NCBI GenBank assembly: GCA_001430745.1
Contig: KQ482039.1
Coordinates: 62,412 to 77,972 of the forward strand
From: Auxenochlorella pyrenoidosa
Lineage: Eukaryota; Chlorophyta; Trebouxiophyceae; Chlorellales; Chlorellaceae
Direction: 5' to 3'
Length of the DNA: 15,561 nucleotides
Below, piece by piece: positions 1 to 10,800 of the stretch. The position numbers and the translations under genes are program-made. How positions within the stretch are numbered: position 1 is the stretch's first letter; the number at the start of each line of letters is the position of its first letter. A model generated the notes under the pieces. It saw nothing but the letters and a program-made list of their open reading frames with translations, searched no databases and was not told the origin of the DNA.

Positions 1-52
1 GTGCCCCCCCCCCACCCCCCCCCCACCCCACCACACACACACACGCACGCAC
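1..52. repeat. Poly-C and CA microsatellite in a KCBP intron at the left edge
   Basis: A run of C interrupted by single A bases (1-32) passes into (CA)n and (CGCA) repeats up to the donor of the P-loop exon. On the coding strand it is a GT- and G-rich intron start. The whole stretch is intronic and low-complexity. Confidence 0.85.
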
Positions 53-3000
53 CGCTGTCGCGGTCCATGATGCTGTACAGCTCGCTGACGCCCTTGGGGG
101 TCAGGCCCGGCAGCTTGTCATTGCCGTAGATGGTGAAGGTCTTGCCCGAGCCGGTCTGGCCGTCTGCAGGCGGGGAAGCAGGGCGCGGAGGGGCATCAAG
201 GTGGCGCCGGGTGAAGCAATGCATGTGGCATCCTTGGCACAGGTGAGCCTGAAGCCGTTGCAGGGCGGCAGAGTCACGCCGGGTGTAAGGTGCAAGAAGC
301 AGCATGGCGTCCGCCTGCCTGCCTGCCCGGCATTCAGTCGTGCCTGGTCAGGACAAGCCCCCGGGCCCCGCCAGGATGAGCCCCGGGGCCGTGCCACCAC
401 CCCAGCAGGCGCTGCGCCGCGGCGCCACCCACATGCGAAGATGCAGACGTTGTAGCCGTCCACAGCAGACTGGATGAGGTGCTTGGTGTCCTCAAACACC
501 TTCTCCTGGGGCGTGTCGGCGCCAAACACCGAGTCGAAGCTCCACTCGCGCTTCTGGCCCTTCCACTGCAGCGCGATGGTGAGCTCGTCGGGGATCTGGA
601 CCGCCTCTGCAGGGGGGCGAGGAGGGCGGCAGGGGGCAAGAGGCACGCTACTTGAGCACAGGGACGGCAAAGGTGTATGGGGGTTGGCCAAACAAGCTGG
701 GGCTTCTGTCAGGCAGCCTAGCGCAGTGCCCCTGCACCCCGGGGCCCACCTGTCTGCCCGCGGTCCTTCTCCATCTGCAGGATGGGGCGCACGCGGCAGT
801 ACACCCGGATCTTTCCCTTCATGTCCTCCATCTGCGACCAGAGGGGGAAGGACAGGTAAGGGGTGGGCAGAGGTGAGGCCGTCAGGGGCAGGCGGGACGG
901 AGGCCTGCTTGAGGAGGCAGGCGGGGGCGGGTGGAGCCGACAACTCTCTCATGCCCCCTCGCCCCCACCGCACCTGGTTGAAGATCTTCTTGCGCATGAT
1001 GGCCTCGTCGCGGTACAGCGCATCCAGCTCCTCGAGCCGCTTGGCCTGCGGGCAGCCAAGGGGACCAGGGAGGGTGCAGCATTGTGTGAGTGCAAGCGGG
1101 AGCCCAGTTGGCACTTCCTGTTGGCCCCAGGGACATGCTGCTCCGGAATTCCAGCACACTCCAGGGCAAACGCAGTGGAAGTGACTGGGCGGGGGCAGCT
1201 GCCAACCTCTGCGACGCCCTGGCCAGCCCGCCGGCGCCGGTGGGCGCCACACCTGCTGCGCGATGACCTCTGCCTGCGCCTTCTCCCGCCGCTCCACATC
1301 CTCCTTCATCTCCCGCAGTTCCTCCAGCTCCTTGCGCTGGTTGGCGGTCTGCAGGGGGGTCATGGGGACGCAGGTGGGGACGGTTGCGAGGGCGAGGCGA
1401 GGGTGAGGTCAGGTGAGCAGCGGCGGCTGTGTTCCCAGTGGCCCGCAAGCACATTTTGCATGCTCTGGCACGACACGCACGCTGCCCAGGACAGTCCACC
1501 GTGCAGGACAGTCCACCGTGGCAGAGCGCCAGCAGGGCTTCGCCCGAAGCCCGGAGCCCAGCCCATGGCCCCGCAGCCCCTACGCACCGCCGCCAGCTGC
1601 CCCTGCGCCTCGGACAGCAGCAGCTCCTTGCTGCCAAGCTCCTCGATGAGCTCGTTGATCTTCTTCTCCTTCTGCCGGATCGACTCGGCAGCCTCGGCGG
1701 CCGCGGCGGCGCCGGCAGCGACGACGGTGCCCTGCAGCACGGTCGGTAGAGAAGCAAGTGACCCGACGTGCCATGGATGCCTGCGGACCCCATCCCAGCG
1801 CTCCCTGCTGCCCTGCCGCCTGAGCAGGCAGCCCTGCCAGCCTTGGCATCCAGCGGGTATTGACGCCTGCCCTCCCTCCCGGCATCGGGCAGCCCTGCCG
1901 CCTGCCCTCCCCTCCCTCCCGGCGCGCTCACCGCCTTGAGCGCGTCGATCTCTCCCTTGTAGCTGGCCTCCATGCGCGCCAGCTTGGACTCCAGCGCCGC
2001 CTTCTCCGCCAGCACGGCGTTGATGCGCGCCTCCACCTTCTTCATCGTCTCGGCGTCGCCACCGCTCAGGTCGAGCGCTGCACAGGTGGAGAAGAGCGGC
2101 AGTGGGCGTCAACGATGGGGGGTTGGGCAAGCCGAGGGGCGCACAACCAGGCGCGCGCGCCCGGGCACGCATCCTTGCTTCGGGCAGCGCCACGCGGGGC
2201 AGAGCACAGCAGCAATCACGCCCCCTGCCAAGCCCCAGGCCCCAGCGTGCAGGCGCACCCGCCAGCTCGGCCGCCGCGGCGCCGGCGCCAGCGCCCGCCG
2301 CAACGCCGCCCATGCCCTTAAGGACATTGAGCTCGTCGGCCAGCGCCTGCCGCTCCTCAGACAGCTGCGACAGCGTGGCGTCCTTCTCCGCCAGCGCGGC
2401 GCGGGCCTCGTCCAGCTGCCGCTGCAGCTCGCCCACGTGCGCCTGGTACTTGGGGCCAAAGTCGCCGCCGCCGCCGCCCGCTGCAGGCAAAAGGGGAGAC
2501 CAGAGGGCACTTGCGCTCACCAAGAAACCCAGTTGGGCAAGCCGGTGGGGCTCGCTCTGGCAGGCAAGGGAGCTCAGAGCACTCCAATCTTGGGTTAAGG
2601 GTTGAAGGGGCCAGCACAAAGCAAACGCGAGTGGGGAGTTGGCGGGCCGCCACGCGGTACCAGCAGCTGAGGCCCACCTGCCGCCAGGTCGGCGCCGCCC
2701 TCCTGCGCCGCCTTGGCCTTGGAGTAGCGCTTCATCATGATGTCGTTGATGTGGGTCTGCATGGGCAGGGGGAAGGGGGCGTGGGCTTCGGACCTGGGCG
2801 TGCAGGCAGGGCAGTTGCCAGGGGATGGCAGCGCCGCATCGGCTCAGCAGCCAGGGCGCCGGGTGCAGTGTCCTCCTCCAGAACAGAGGCAGGGCGCACC
2901 TGTAGCGCCATGCAGATGTCCTCGCCCTGCTTGGTCTCAAACTGGAAGATGTGAAGCACGCCCGCCACGCGCATCTTGAAGAACACCGCCTGCGTGGGGC

Positions 3001-6000
3001 CACAGGCGACAGCGGGGGCCAGCAGGGGAAGGACATTGGTGGCAGAACTGGTGGCAGGTGGGTGGTGCCCATGGACGCAGCAGCTCTGTCAACAGAGCAC
3101 AGGACCGGCCACCAGGACCGATGGTGCCAGCATGTCGAGCGCTTGCCTGCGCTGCTGCACACAGGCCCAGGGGTGGCCCCCAGCATTGCCCAGCTGGCGC
3201 CCACCCCCACCTGGGAGGACGAGCCAAACTGCATGATGTCGCGCAGCTCTGCCGAGTGCAGGTACTCCTTGGGCACCGGGCGGAAGAAGTGCACGCCGCG
3301 CTTGTTGATGCCCAGGATCAGCTTGGGCGGCAGCAGGCCGATGGGGTCCTCGATGCGCTGCAGGAAGGGGGTGGGGGGGGGGGAGGTGTGTGTGTGTGTG
3401 TTGGTGGTGGGGGCGTGAAGGGCCGGGGGGGGCCACATCGGAGGGGCCAGCGGCAGCAAGGGGCAGGCAGGGCGTGGGCGGGGCCCCACCACGGCACCGT
3501 GCGCAGCTGGCCCCGTGCCCGACAGCCTCACGCCCTGGCCCCTCGCCCCACCCCGTCCCAAAAGCCAGAGTCTCAGCGCCCCCTTGACGCACCTTGACGG
3601 TGAAGAAGATCGAGTTGCCGTAGGGGAGGGAGCGGATGATGCGCAGGTACTGCGTGCGCGCGTCGTCCTTGGAGAACTGCGCCAGCGCGCGGTACCGCGC
3701 CGACACGTCGGCCACCCACTCGCCGCGCGGCCGGCTGGTCAGGATCTGCTTGACCATGTACTTCTCCAGCGCGGCCTCAAAGGCGGCCGGGTCGTCGCCC
3801 AGCGTGGGGCCGTGCTCCGCCTGCATCTGCAGCGCGCACATCTGGGCGGCGTCCTCGCGGATCACAGGGTACTGGCCCTGCGGGGAGGGGCGGGGAGGCA
3901 GGACGTGCCGTGATGAGTCGGCTGGGCGCACCAGGCGGGGGGCAGCAATCCCAGAAGACCTGGCCCCACAGGGCCATCAGGTGCTGGCGCATCTGCCAGG
4001 CTGGCATGGCTGCAACGGCAACGTACGGCAGGCCGCCCGCCCGCCACCCACCACAACCCTCCCTTCCCCCGTGCCCCGCTGCCGGGGGCACCCGCGAGCT
4101 GCAGGCCGCGCCCGCTGCCCACGCGCCCCCACGCCCCTCCCTCGCCCATACCCGCTGCCGGCTTGGCGTCTCGCGGGGCACCCCCCACCTGCAGGTAGTC
4201 GTGCTGCGCCTGGATGTACGACAGGGTGACAAACTGCGGCTCGGTCACCGTCTCGTCCGTCTCGCGGAACATGCGCTTCTTGAACAGCAGCTTGCAGGCG
4301 GCGCCATCCTTGGCCTTGATCTGCTTGAACTCGTACCTGCGGGGCGGGGGCGGCAGGCAGGCGCGAGGGGGCGTGAGGCAACGGGCAGGACTGTGGGTGA
4401 GCAAGCGCGGGGGTGCAGCCAGGGCTTCTGCTTGCTTGGGGTGCGCCCCTATGGAGGGCACCACGGCCCAGCATGCACCAAGCCTGCATGCGGAAACGCA
4501 GGCGCGGCCCTCACATGATGTCGGCGATGAAGCGGTTGTCGTCCATCAGCGTGTGCTCGTCATAGGCGGGCATGCCCGGCTCTGCCGCGCCCTTGGCCTG
4601 CAGCAGGGCGCCCAGCAAGAAGGCAGGGGTGGGGCAACGGGCTACAGAGGAGGCAAGCCTCAGAGCAGCACACCAGCAGGCCCCACATACAGCAGAAAGC
4701 CGCAGATGGCACCACCCTGGGGCGTGCAGCCGCCGCCCACCTTCTGCACCGCAAACAGCGAGAAGGTCTGGTAGTTCTCCAGCTTGATCTGGCCCGCCAG
4801 CGCCTCCACCGCCTCCATGACGGTGGTGCTGGCGTCGTAGGCCAGCTCCTCAAACGTCTCGTCCAGGAAGTAGACCACGCAGTTCTGCTTCACGCCCTTG
4901 AACAGCGCGTCAATCTCCTGCGGGCGGCGGCGGGGCCGGGCAGCGGCGCGGGCGGGGTGGGGAGGACAGCGGCGCACGTGCGATGCATGCACGCTGCTGC
5001 GCACCCGGCGCTGCCTGCTGCTTGGGGGCGCGGCTGGCAAAGAACGGGCTGTGGTGCCCATGCCACCGGGCGGCGTGCCCACCTGCATGTCGGGCAGGGT
5101 GCGGCGCTGGCCCGCCTTGGCGGTGCGCTTCATGGCGTGCCACGTCTTGCTGGCCAGCTCGCGGATCTCCGGCTCCTCCTCCGAGTCGTGCGCGCACGTG
5201 TGCACATACTCTGCAGGCCGGGGGGAGCGGAAGGGAGTGGGGGCAACGCTTGAATGGCCAGAAGGCGTGGCAGCCAGCCTGAAGAGGTGCCCGCTCAGAC
5301 AGCACGCACCTGCTTGCAGCTGGCTGCAGGCCCTAGCGATCGCTCGCACTCCCAGCTGGAGCGCGCCGTCCACTGCCGCATCCCTGCCCAGGCAACCCAT
5401 TCGCTGCCAGCGTCCCGCCCCGCCCACCCACCCGACACCAGGCCCATGAAGTCCTTGGTGGGCGGCATGGTGGCGGCGGTGAGGTAGAAGAGCTGCCAGG
5501 CCTTGGTGCGCGCCGCGGGGTTGGGGTTGCCGCGCGTCTGCTTGACCAGCTGCATGTAGAGCTCGTCGCGCAGCTCCACGCGCTTGAGCCCCTGGTGCAG
5601 CAGCTTCTGCGCCAGCTCCAGCGCCGCCATGGCGCCCAGCATCTCGCCGTGCACCCCCATGTACTGCAGCACCGACTGGAACATCTTGACGGCGCGCGAC
5701 GCGTTGTCCGGGTTGTGCTTCAGCAGCGACACCGGCAGGCTGTCCTCGCTGAACAGCAGCAGCTCGTCCAGCTGCAGGCTCTCGGGCGTGGCCGGCAGCT
5801 CGGCGCCCGCCGACACCTTGGGGCTGCGCCCAAAGCTGAGGAAGCGGCCCATCTTGGCGCCGCCGCCGCCGCCGCTGGCGCGCGCGCGGTTGAACGCCTC
5901 GAGCTGGAAGCGGTCGGAGTGGCTGTCCAGGCCCTCCAGCGGCGGGGACCGCAGGTCGGAGAAGCCAGAGCCGGGCCTCTGCGCGGGCGAAGCGGCAGCA

Positions 6001-6404
6001 CTGGCAGGGCCGTCGAGAATAGTCGAGGCAGCGCGCTCCGCACACCTACCAGCGCTGGCAAGCACACTGTGCTGCTGGCCTGTGGTATCGATAGGAGATA
6101 GACAGATGCAGCTGCACTGACGCATGATGGGCAGGTGGGGCACACGGTCCAGCACACGTCACACTTGCAGGCAGCGCTCACCGTGGAGGGCGTGGTCGGC
6201 TCGCGGTGGCCAAAGCCCTGCACAGAAGTTCGGAATCGAGCTGTTCACTGTGCGCACACGCGTGGAGCAGGCAGGCAACAGGGCAAGGGAAGCAGGGCAG
6301 CGACGCAAGGCACGGGGGCGCGGCGGTTCAGCTGCCGCTCCTGGCGGCAGGTGGCCGGCGGCGCTACTTGCATTCTCAGCTGAGGCCTCCATCTCTACGG
6401 TCAT
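53..6404 (-). CDS. KCBP: Kinesin-like calmodulin-binding protein (KCBP), 3' end beyond the left edge
   Basis: Minus-end-directed microtubule motor with plant/green-algal KCBP architecture. Exons, in coding order and plus-strand coordinates: 6182-6217, 5432-5978, 5083-5210, 4741-4917, 4515-4597, 4189-4336, 3593-3877, 3211-3357, 2900-2989, 2678-2756, 2259-2480, 1932-2077, 1588-1731, 1253-1348, 974-1045, 750-831, 433-606, 53-163. All junctions are GT-AG and all phases agree, giving about 920 residues. MyTH4 lies in 5083-5770 or so (LRDELYMQLVKQTR). FERM runs from EIDALFKG at 4917 to about 2700 and includes GINKRGVHFFRPVPKEYLHS and FFKMRVAGVLHIFQFETKQG. An Ala-rich coiled coil occupies 2670-974. 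The motor starts with MKGKIRVYCRVRP (750-831). P-loop GQTGSGKT follows DGYNVCIFAY; the Tyr codon is split by an intron. Family length is about 1250 residues, so roughly 300, including switch I/II and the calmodulin-binding tail, lie off the window. ATG at 6404 has an upstream in-frame stop, but its link to the 6217 exon is unresolved. Confidence 0.93.
1488..1520. repeat. 17-base direct repeat in a KCBP intron
   Basis: AGGACAGTCCACCGTG occurs at 1488-1503 and again at 1505-1520, giving a 17-base period. It lies inside the intron 1349-1587, well away from the splice sites. Confidence 0.85.
3366..3418. repeat. Poly-G and TG microsatellite in a KCBP intron
   Basis: A G-run followed by (TG)n and GGTGGTGGGGG lies near the acceptor side (coding strand) of the intron 3358-3592. 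On the coding strand it forms a C/CA-rich pyrimidine-bearing stretch just before the acceptor cttcctgcag. Confidence 0.8.
3878..4188 (-). other. KCBP intron within the FERM domain (311 bases)
   Basis: Longest intron of the KCBP gene, between the exons ending HDYLQ and beginning GQYPVIRED. On the coding strand it starts gtgggggg and ends ccccgcag. No embedded gene, repeat array or structured RNA was recognised. Confidence 0.8.
6050..6079 (-). other. Possible optional 30-base mini-exon of KCBP
   Basis: Between the 12-codon exon and the MyTH4 exon, a 30-base segment is bounded by an acceptor-like ccacag and a donor-like gtaggtgtg. It is phase 0 at both ends and would add ten residues (ASSTVCLPAL) without disturbing the frame. 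The two introns it would create are about 100 and 71 bases, short for this gene, and its acceptor has a weak pyrimidine tract. It may be chance; the simple model skips it. Confidence 0.2.
6182..6404 (-). other. Unresolved 5' coding end of the KCBP gene
   Basis: The 12-codon exon 6182-6217 (reads GFGHREPTTPST) has a good donor (gtgagc) and acceptor (tctgtgcag) and is phase 0 at both ends, so it needs an upstream exon ending on a codon boundary. An ATG at 6402-6404 (MTVEMEASAENASSAA...) has an in-frame TAG 15 bases upstream. A pyrimidine-rich acceptor (ccccccttcttttgcag) at about 6426-6441 suggests an exon beginning at 6425 after a 5'UTR intron. The only phase-0 donor candidates in that exon would give either a two-codon exon (ATGACC then gtagag) or an intron of about 40 bases, much shorter than the gene's other introns. 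The true start is therefore uncertain; the ATG at 6404 is a best guess. Confidence 0.4.
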
Positions 6405-7870
6405 TCTTTGACTCCACTACGCAGCCTGCAAAAGAAGGGGGGTGTTCAGGGTGGGCGACCCGCTGCCCAAGGAAGAGCCGGGGCACGGCGGGGGCCTGTG
6501 GCCAAATCGAGGCTCCCTAAGGCCGTTCTCGAGGGTCTGGGCATCCCTGACCACCCGGCGGAGGCAGCCAAGCGGTGGTTGCCGCACCGACCGGCGACAA
6601 GACGAGATCGCGTGCGGCCGGCTTGCCTGTAGCAAATTGTAGGCCTTCCTCGGTCGCCGAGGGCGCGGCCAGGCCCCAGGGAGAGCGCCCTCCAGCAGAG
6701 AACGCGCTTGAGCGAGAGGGCGTGACTCGGTCCAAGCGGAGGACACTTGTTTTGTGAGACCAGGGAGCGCAGATAAGTTCGGGGAGAGCGGTCCCAGCGC
6801 GTGGAATGGAGACATGGACGAGGGGCGCAGCAGGGACAGCAGGTGCAAGGCTGCTGCTGCTTCTCCTGCCTGCCACACCGTTGCTCTGGCCCATGATCGG
6901 GCTGCAGTCGGTGAGATGTGTTCGCACCACGATTGACCCAAACCTTTGCTCCCGTGCACCGCCAGCCAGGGCGGTGCCGGCAGGTGGGGAAAGAGGTAGT
7001 TGGCTGTGCCTGCAGCGGGCCATCAGGGAGGCCTCTCACAAGGAACAGCCCGCATTCCGCTGTCTGCAGTAAGAATGGCCGAAAGCCGTCTCTCTTGCAG
7101 TAATGTGCCTGACCAACTTCAGCGGACGCCTGGGGCCTCATTGCCCCTGCCTTGCGGCGGTACGATACATCAGAGTGGACCAACTCTGTGTTGCCCAGGG
7201 GCAGGCAAGCTCTGATCATGCTGATGGTATGAGCGAGTTATTCATCCTGTTCCAGCTCGCAGTTGAGAACATCAGGATTTCTATGCTTTGGGCGGGCAGA
7301 GGGGCGCATGAGAGGCAGTGGTCACGTGGTTGGGGGCCAGCGGAGAGGAGGGGAAGTACAACTTCAGATGCAGGGCTTAGGAACACAACCCCCCGCCCCG
7401 GACGGCACGCCCCTCACGAGTTGATGTATTTCCAGAAAATGGCTCCACCAGCTTGCATCCAGACCGCCTTCCACCATGTGTTGCCTGCAAGGTGCAACTG
7501 CTGACGGCGCCTCCGCCACAGGAAGCCCTGGCGGCTGCATGCAACCTGCAAATGATTTATCGAGCACATCGGACTCACATGAGCAACTTCATCTCCGCCC
7601 CTGCAGCGCTGAGTCAGGAATCTCTTGCAGAAGCTTGAAGAAGTGACGGGGCACCACAAGCACGCTGGCCATGCTGCCAGGGCAAGCCTGCATCACCCCG
7701 CTCGGCGGTCCATGAGGGGTTCGTCCATTGCATCGACAAACAAGAATCATTAGCCCCGCCCGGGGGCCACCAAGCTGCCCGGCACTGGTTATTGACCGCT
7801 CCTTTCGCCGCCCGTGGCCCCTCGCAGCAGCCCAGGTAGCACTTGCACGTCGCTAGTGGCAGCTTGCGCC
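6405..7870. promoter_or_regulatory. Divergent intergenic region between KCBP and SAS-4, presumed to hold both promoters
   Basis: About 1.47 kb between the provisional KCBP start (minus) and the SAS-4 start (plus). I see no reading frame with family resemblance and no rRNA- or tRNA-like structure. I also noticed no TGTAA polyadenylation signal on either strand, so an extra gene seems unlikely. Acceptor-like tracts (ctcttgcag at about 7095, cccctgcag at about 7600, tctcttgcag at about 7620 on the plus strand; ttcttttgcag near 6430 on the minus strand) suggest that 5'UTR introns could be present in either gene. No clear TATA box was identified. A GC-box-like ccccgccc occurs at about 7754. Promoter function is inferred only from the head-to-head layout. 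Confidence 0.5.
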
Positions 7871-10800
7871 ATGCCGGCGGCTGCCAGCGGGGAGGCTGAT
7901 GGCGCCGGCGCCGGCCCCGCCCCCAAGCCGTTCCTGCGCTGCGGCAGCGGCTGGCAGGCACGGGTGGAGGCAGCGCGGGAGGGGCGGCGCTACGTGCCGC
8001 GAGGCGGCCCCATAAAGGACTATAGCAAGGATGAGGAGCTGCCGGCACGCTTGCGGGCACCCAGGGGCCGCGCCGCAGCACCCGCCTCGCGCATCCCACG
8101 CTCGCCTGCCAAGGCGGCGGCGCCGCTGGGTGCTGCACCCGGTGCCAGCGGCTCATACGCCCGGGCCAGATCTGTGGCAACAGCAGCAGCTTCACCTACC
8201 AAAGGCCAGCGGCAGTCGGCAGCAAGGCGGCCCTCCGGCCCGGCGGCGCTTCCGGGCTGCCCGGCGGCGCAACCACCATCCAACAACCGGGAGCTGGCTG
8301 CAGACTCCGGCCCTCGAGAGGCAGCGCCGGCGACAAATCACTGGGCGTCCAAGCTGCTGTCGGCCTGCCCCATGCCTTCACCCGCAGCGTCTACGCATCA
8401 GGCTCAGCAACGCCCGCATGCTCCACGCTGTCGGGAGGTGAGTGTGGCTGCCTGCCCTGACACACCTTGCTGGTGAGTGCTCATTTTTTGTCCCTTTGGT
8501 GTGGGCTTAGCATTCATTCACATTCATTGTATTCACCCTTCCGCAAACCCAAGTCAGTTGCTCTCCTGCCGCTCAAGAGACCCGTATAGCCTAGCCAGGC
8601 TTCGCCTGCCGCACCCAGCCTCGGAGCTTTGCACGCCCTGCTCTGCAGGAGGTGGCGCTGCAGGAGTTTGAGGCCCTGGAGAGCCAGGTGCTGCGCGAGG
8701 TGGGCAACTCGCCACGGCGCTCGCCTGGGTCTTGGAAGAAGGCGCCGCCAAGCGCCACCACGGGCAGCGGAGGCGCGCTTGGCTGGCCGGCTGCAGCTGC
8801 AGCGCCCTGGCCTGTCCGAGAGCAGGGGACAATCGGTGCGGTGGCTCAGCACGAGGAGGACGTGTTTCAGAGTGACGGCGAGGGCAACGTGACTTGTCAG
8901 GCAGGCTCAGCCCCAGCGCATGGCTGGGCAGAGGCAGAGGCGGCCGCGATCGCCCACCCTCTGGCCCGACGGTCAGTGAGCTTTGGACTGCCGCCACAGG
9001 CAGCGCCAGCGGCTCGTCTGCCGCACCCATCTGGCTATGTTGGCGGCCCTGAGGACGAGGAGGCGGAGATGGAAGCAGAGGTGGGTACTGCACAATGCAG
9101 CTTCTTGCGTGAGCACATGGTGGTGGGGAAACTTGGCACATGCAAACGTGTACACGTGATCATTCAAGCCGTCACAGCTCCTCCCACTGCCGCTTGCTTC
9201 CCTGCCTGCAGTCCTCCTTTGTACAGGAGCACCCACTGCTGCCCTCCCACCCTGGTCTGGTACAGCAGCAGCAGATCTCCTCCAGTTGGCCAGCAGTAGC
9301 TCCTGCCGCGGCGAGTGCTGCCTGGCAGCAGCACACCCAGCAGCGGCCCCTCCAGAGCCAGCAGCAGCGGCAGCTGCAGCCGCAGCCTGCGCCGCTGCCT
9401 TCCCTGCCTGACTGTGAGGCCTCTGCTGTGGAGCAGCTCCAGCAGGAGGTGGTGCGGCTGCAGGAGGAGCGCGCGCGCGTGGCCCGCCTCAGGATGGATC
9501 TGGAAGAGGCGGCGGGACGCATGGAGGCGGAACAGGCGGCGTGGGAGAAGCGCAAGGTGGGAGGAGGAGGTGCCCCCGCTGTGTGTGCTTGCGCTTGACG
9601 GCCTGCGCGCCTGCCGGGCGCATCTGCATGCTTCATGGCACTTCCCAAACATGCAGCATCCATGCTCTCTGAAATTGTCTTGTTTTCTACACAGCCCAGC
9701 ACCTCAGCTCTGTGCCCCAACTGCTCCGCACCTCTGTGTGCAGCTGGAGGAGGCGGCCCGCTTCGAGTCGGAGCGCGCTGAGGAGCTGCGCAAGCTGCAG
9801 CGCGACCGGCGGGTGCTGGAGAAGCAGAGCCGCGCCATCCTGAAGATGCCCACCAAGCAGTCCAAGGAGGAGGTGGCGGCGGTGGAGGTGGGTGCAGGGC
9901 TCTGCCGCGGGTGCTGGGGGAGCAAGGCTACGAGCGATGCGGAGCAGGCAGGGAATGTGAGTGCTGACACCGTGTGGGCCCTGCAAACACAGAGCGCCCT
10001 TGCCTGCAACGCCCACTGCTGCACCGCCCCTTGTGGTGTCGCGCCGTCTCCTCACCCGCAGGCCCTGCTGGCAGAGGAGCGCAAGGCGGGGCGGGCACGG
10101 GAGGCCCGCCACAAGCTGGCCACCGAGCGGCTGCGCCAGCAGGTGCTGGAGCTGCAAGGCCGCAACGCCGAGATGCGTGAGCAGATACACCACCTGGAGC
10201 AGCAGCGCCTGCAGCAGCAGGCCTGGGCTGCAGGCAGCAGCGGCCCAGGCTCGGCGCAGGCGGCGGCAGACCCCGCCCCGGCTGCTGGGGTGCAAGCAGC
10301 AGCTCTGGCCAGCACCGCGGGGGCGGTTCAGCTAGCTGCAGGCAGGCAGAGGCTGCCCTCTGTCAGGGTGGAGCGTGGTGGGCATGCCAGCCAGGCTGGC
10401 ACTGGCAGCACCGCTGCAAGTGCCAGACCCGCAGCCTCAGCTGGGCGGGGCACGCAGCCAGGGCGTGGCCTTGCACCTGGTCAGCCGGTGGTGTCCAGCA
10501 ACTGCGATGCAGCGGCACCGATTGCGGGAGTGGAGGTGCAGGAAGAGGACGAGGGTGAGCCTCTCATTGCTGATGTGGAGCTTGGGGAGGGGGAGGTCAT
10601 CGAGTGCTTCCTGGACTCTGCAGCAGGCGACGCCCAGCAGCTGATGCCCGCTACTGCTGGACCTCTGGCTGGCAGCCCGCTGTGCACCCTGGGGCCTGCA
10701 GGCCATGCAGATGCTCAGTTGGCAGCGCCCACAGCAGCCCCCACTGCTGCTGCCGGTCCCGGTGCTGCTGCTGCCTCTGTGATGGACAAGGCCAGCTCTG

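Noticed and set aside
1..52. CRISPR-like or origin-like repeats at the left edge
   Set aside because: The sequence is a simple poly-C/CA microsatellite within an intron, with no unit-spacer structure.
101..1363. 420-codon minus-strand open frame
   Set aside because: It runs through several exons and introns of KCBP; only short parts (KELEELREMKEDVERR, KRLEELDALYRDE and others) are real exons, and the intervening parts are intronic.
863..1939. 358-codon plus-strand open frame
   Set aside because: It is antisense to KCBP exons and introns, has low-complexity composition and no family resemblance. Long chance frames are common in GC-rich DNA.
6806..7072. 88-codon plus-strand frame beginning with a Leu-rich, signal-peptide-like segment
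   Set aside because: The hydrophobic start arises from a CTG/CTT-rich run, the rest has no recognisable motif, and no polyadenylation signal or splice support was seen. It could be a tiny secreted protein but cannot be supported.
6446..7219. 257-codon minus-strand frame in the intergenic region
   Set aside because: No domain, family motif or sensible start context; overlapping frames on both strands are equally open, as expected by chance.
7100..7630. Acceptor-like sequences (cttgcag, ctgcag) in the intergenic region as evidence for a hidden gene
   Set aside because: They are short and frequent here, and no exon with coding resemblance lies downstream; 5'UTR introns of SAS-4 are a simpler but unproven explanation.
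8554..9141. Minus-strand frame of 195 codons
   Set aside because: It is antisense to SAS-4 exon 2, which has clear reading-frame and splice support on the plus strand.
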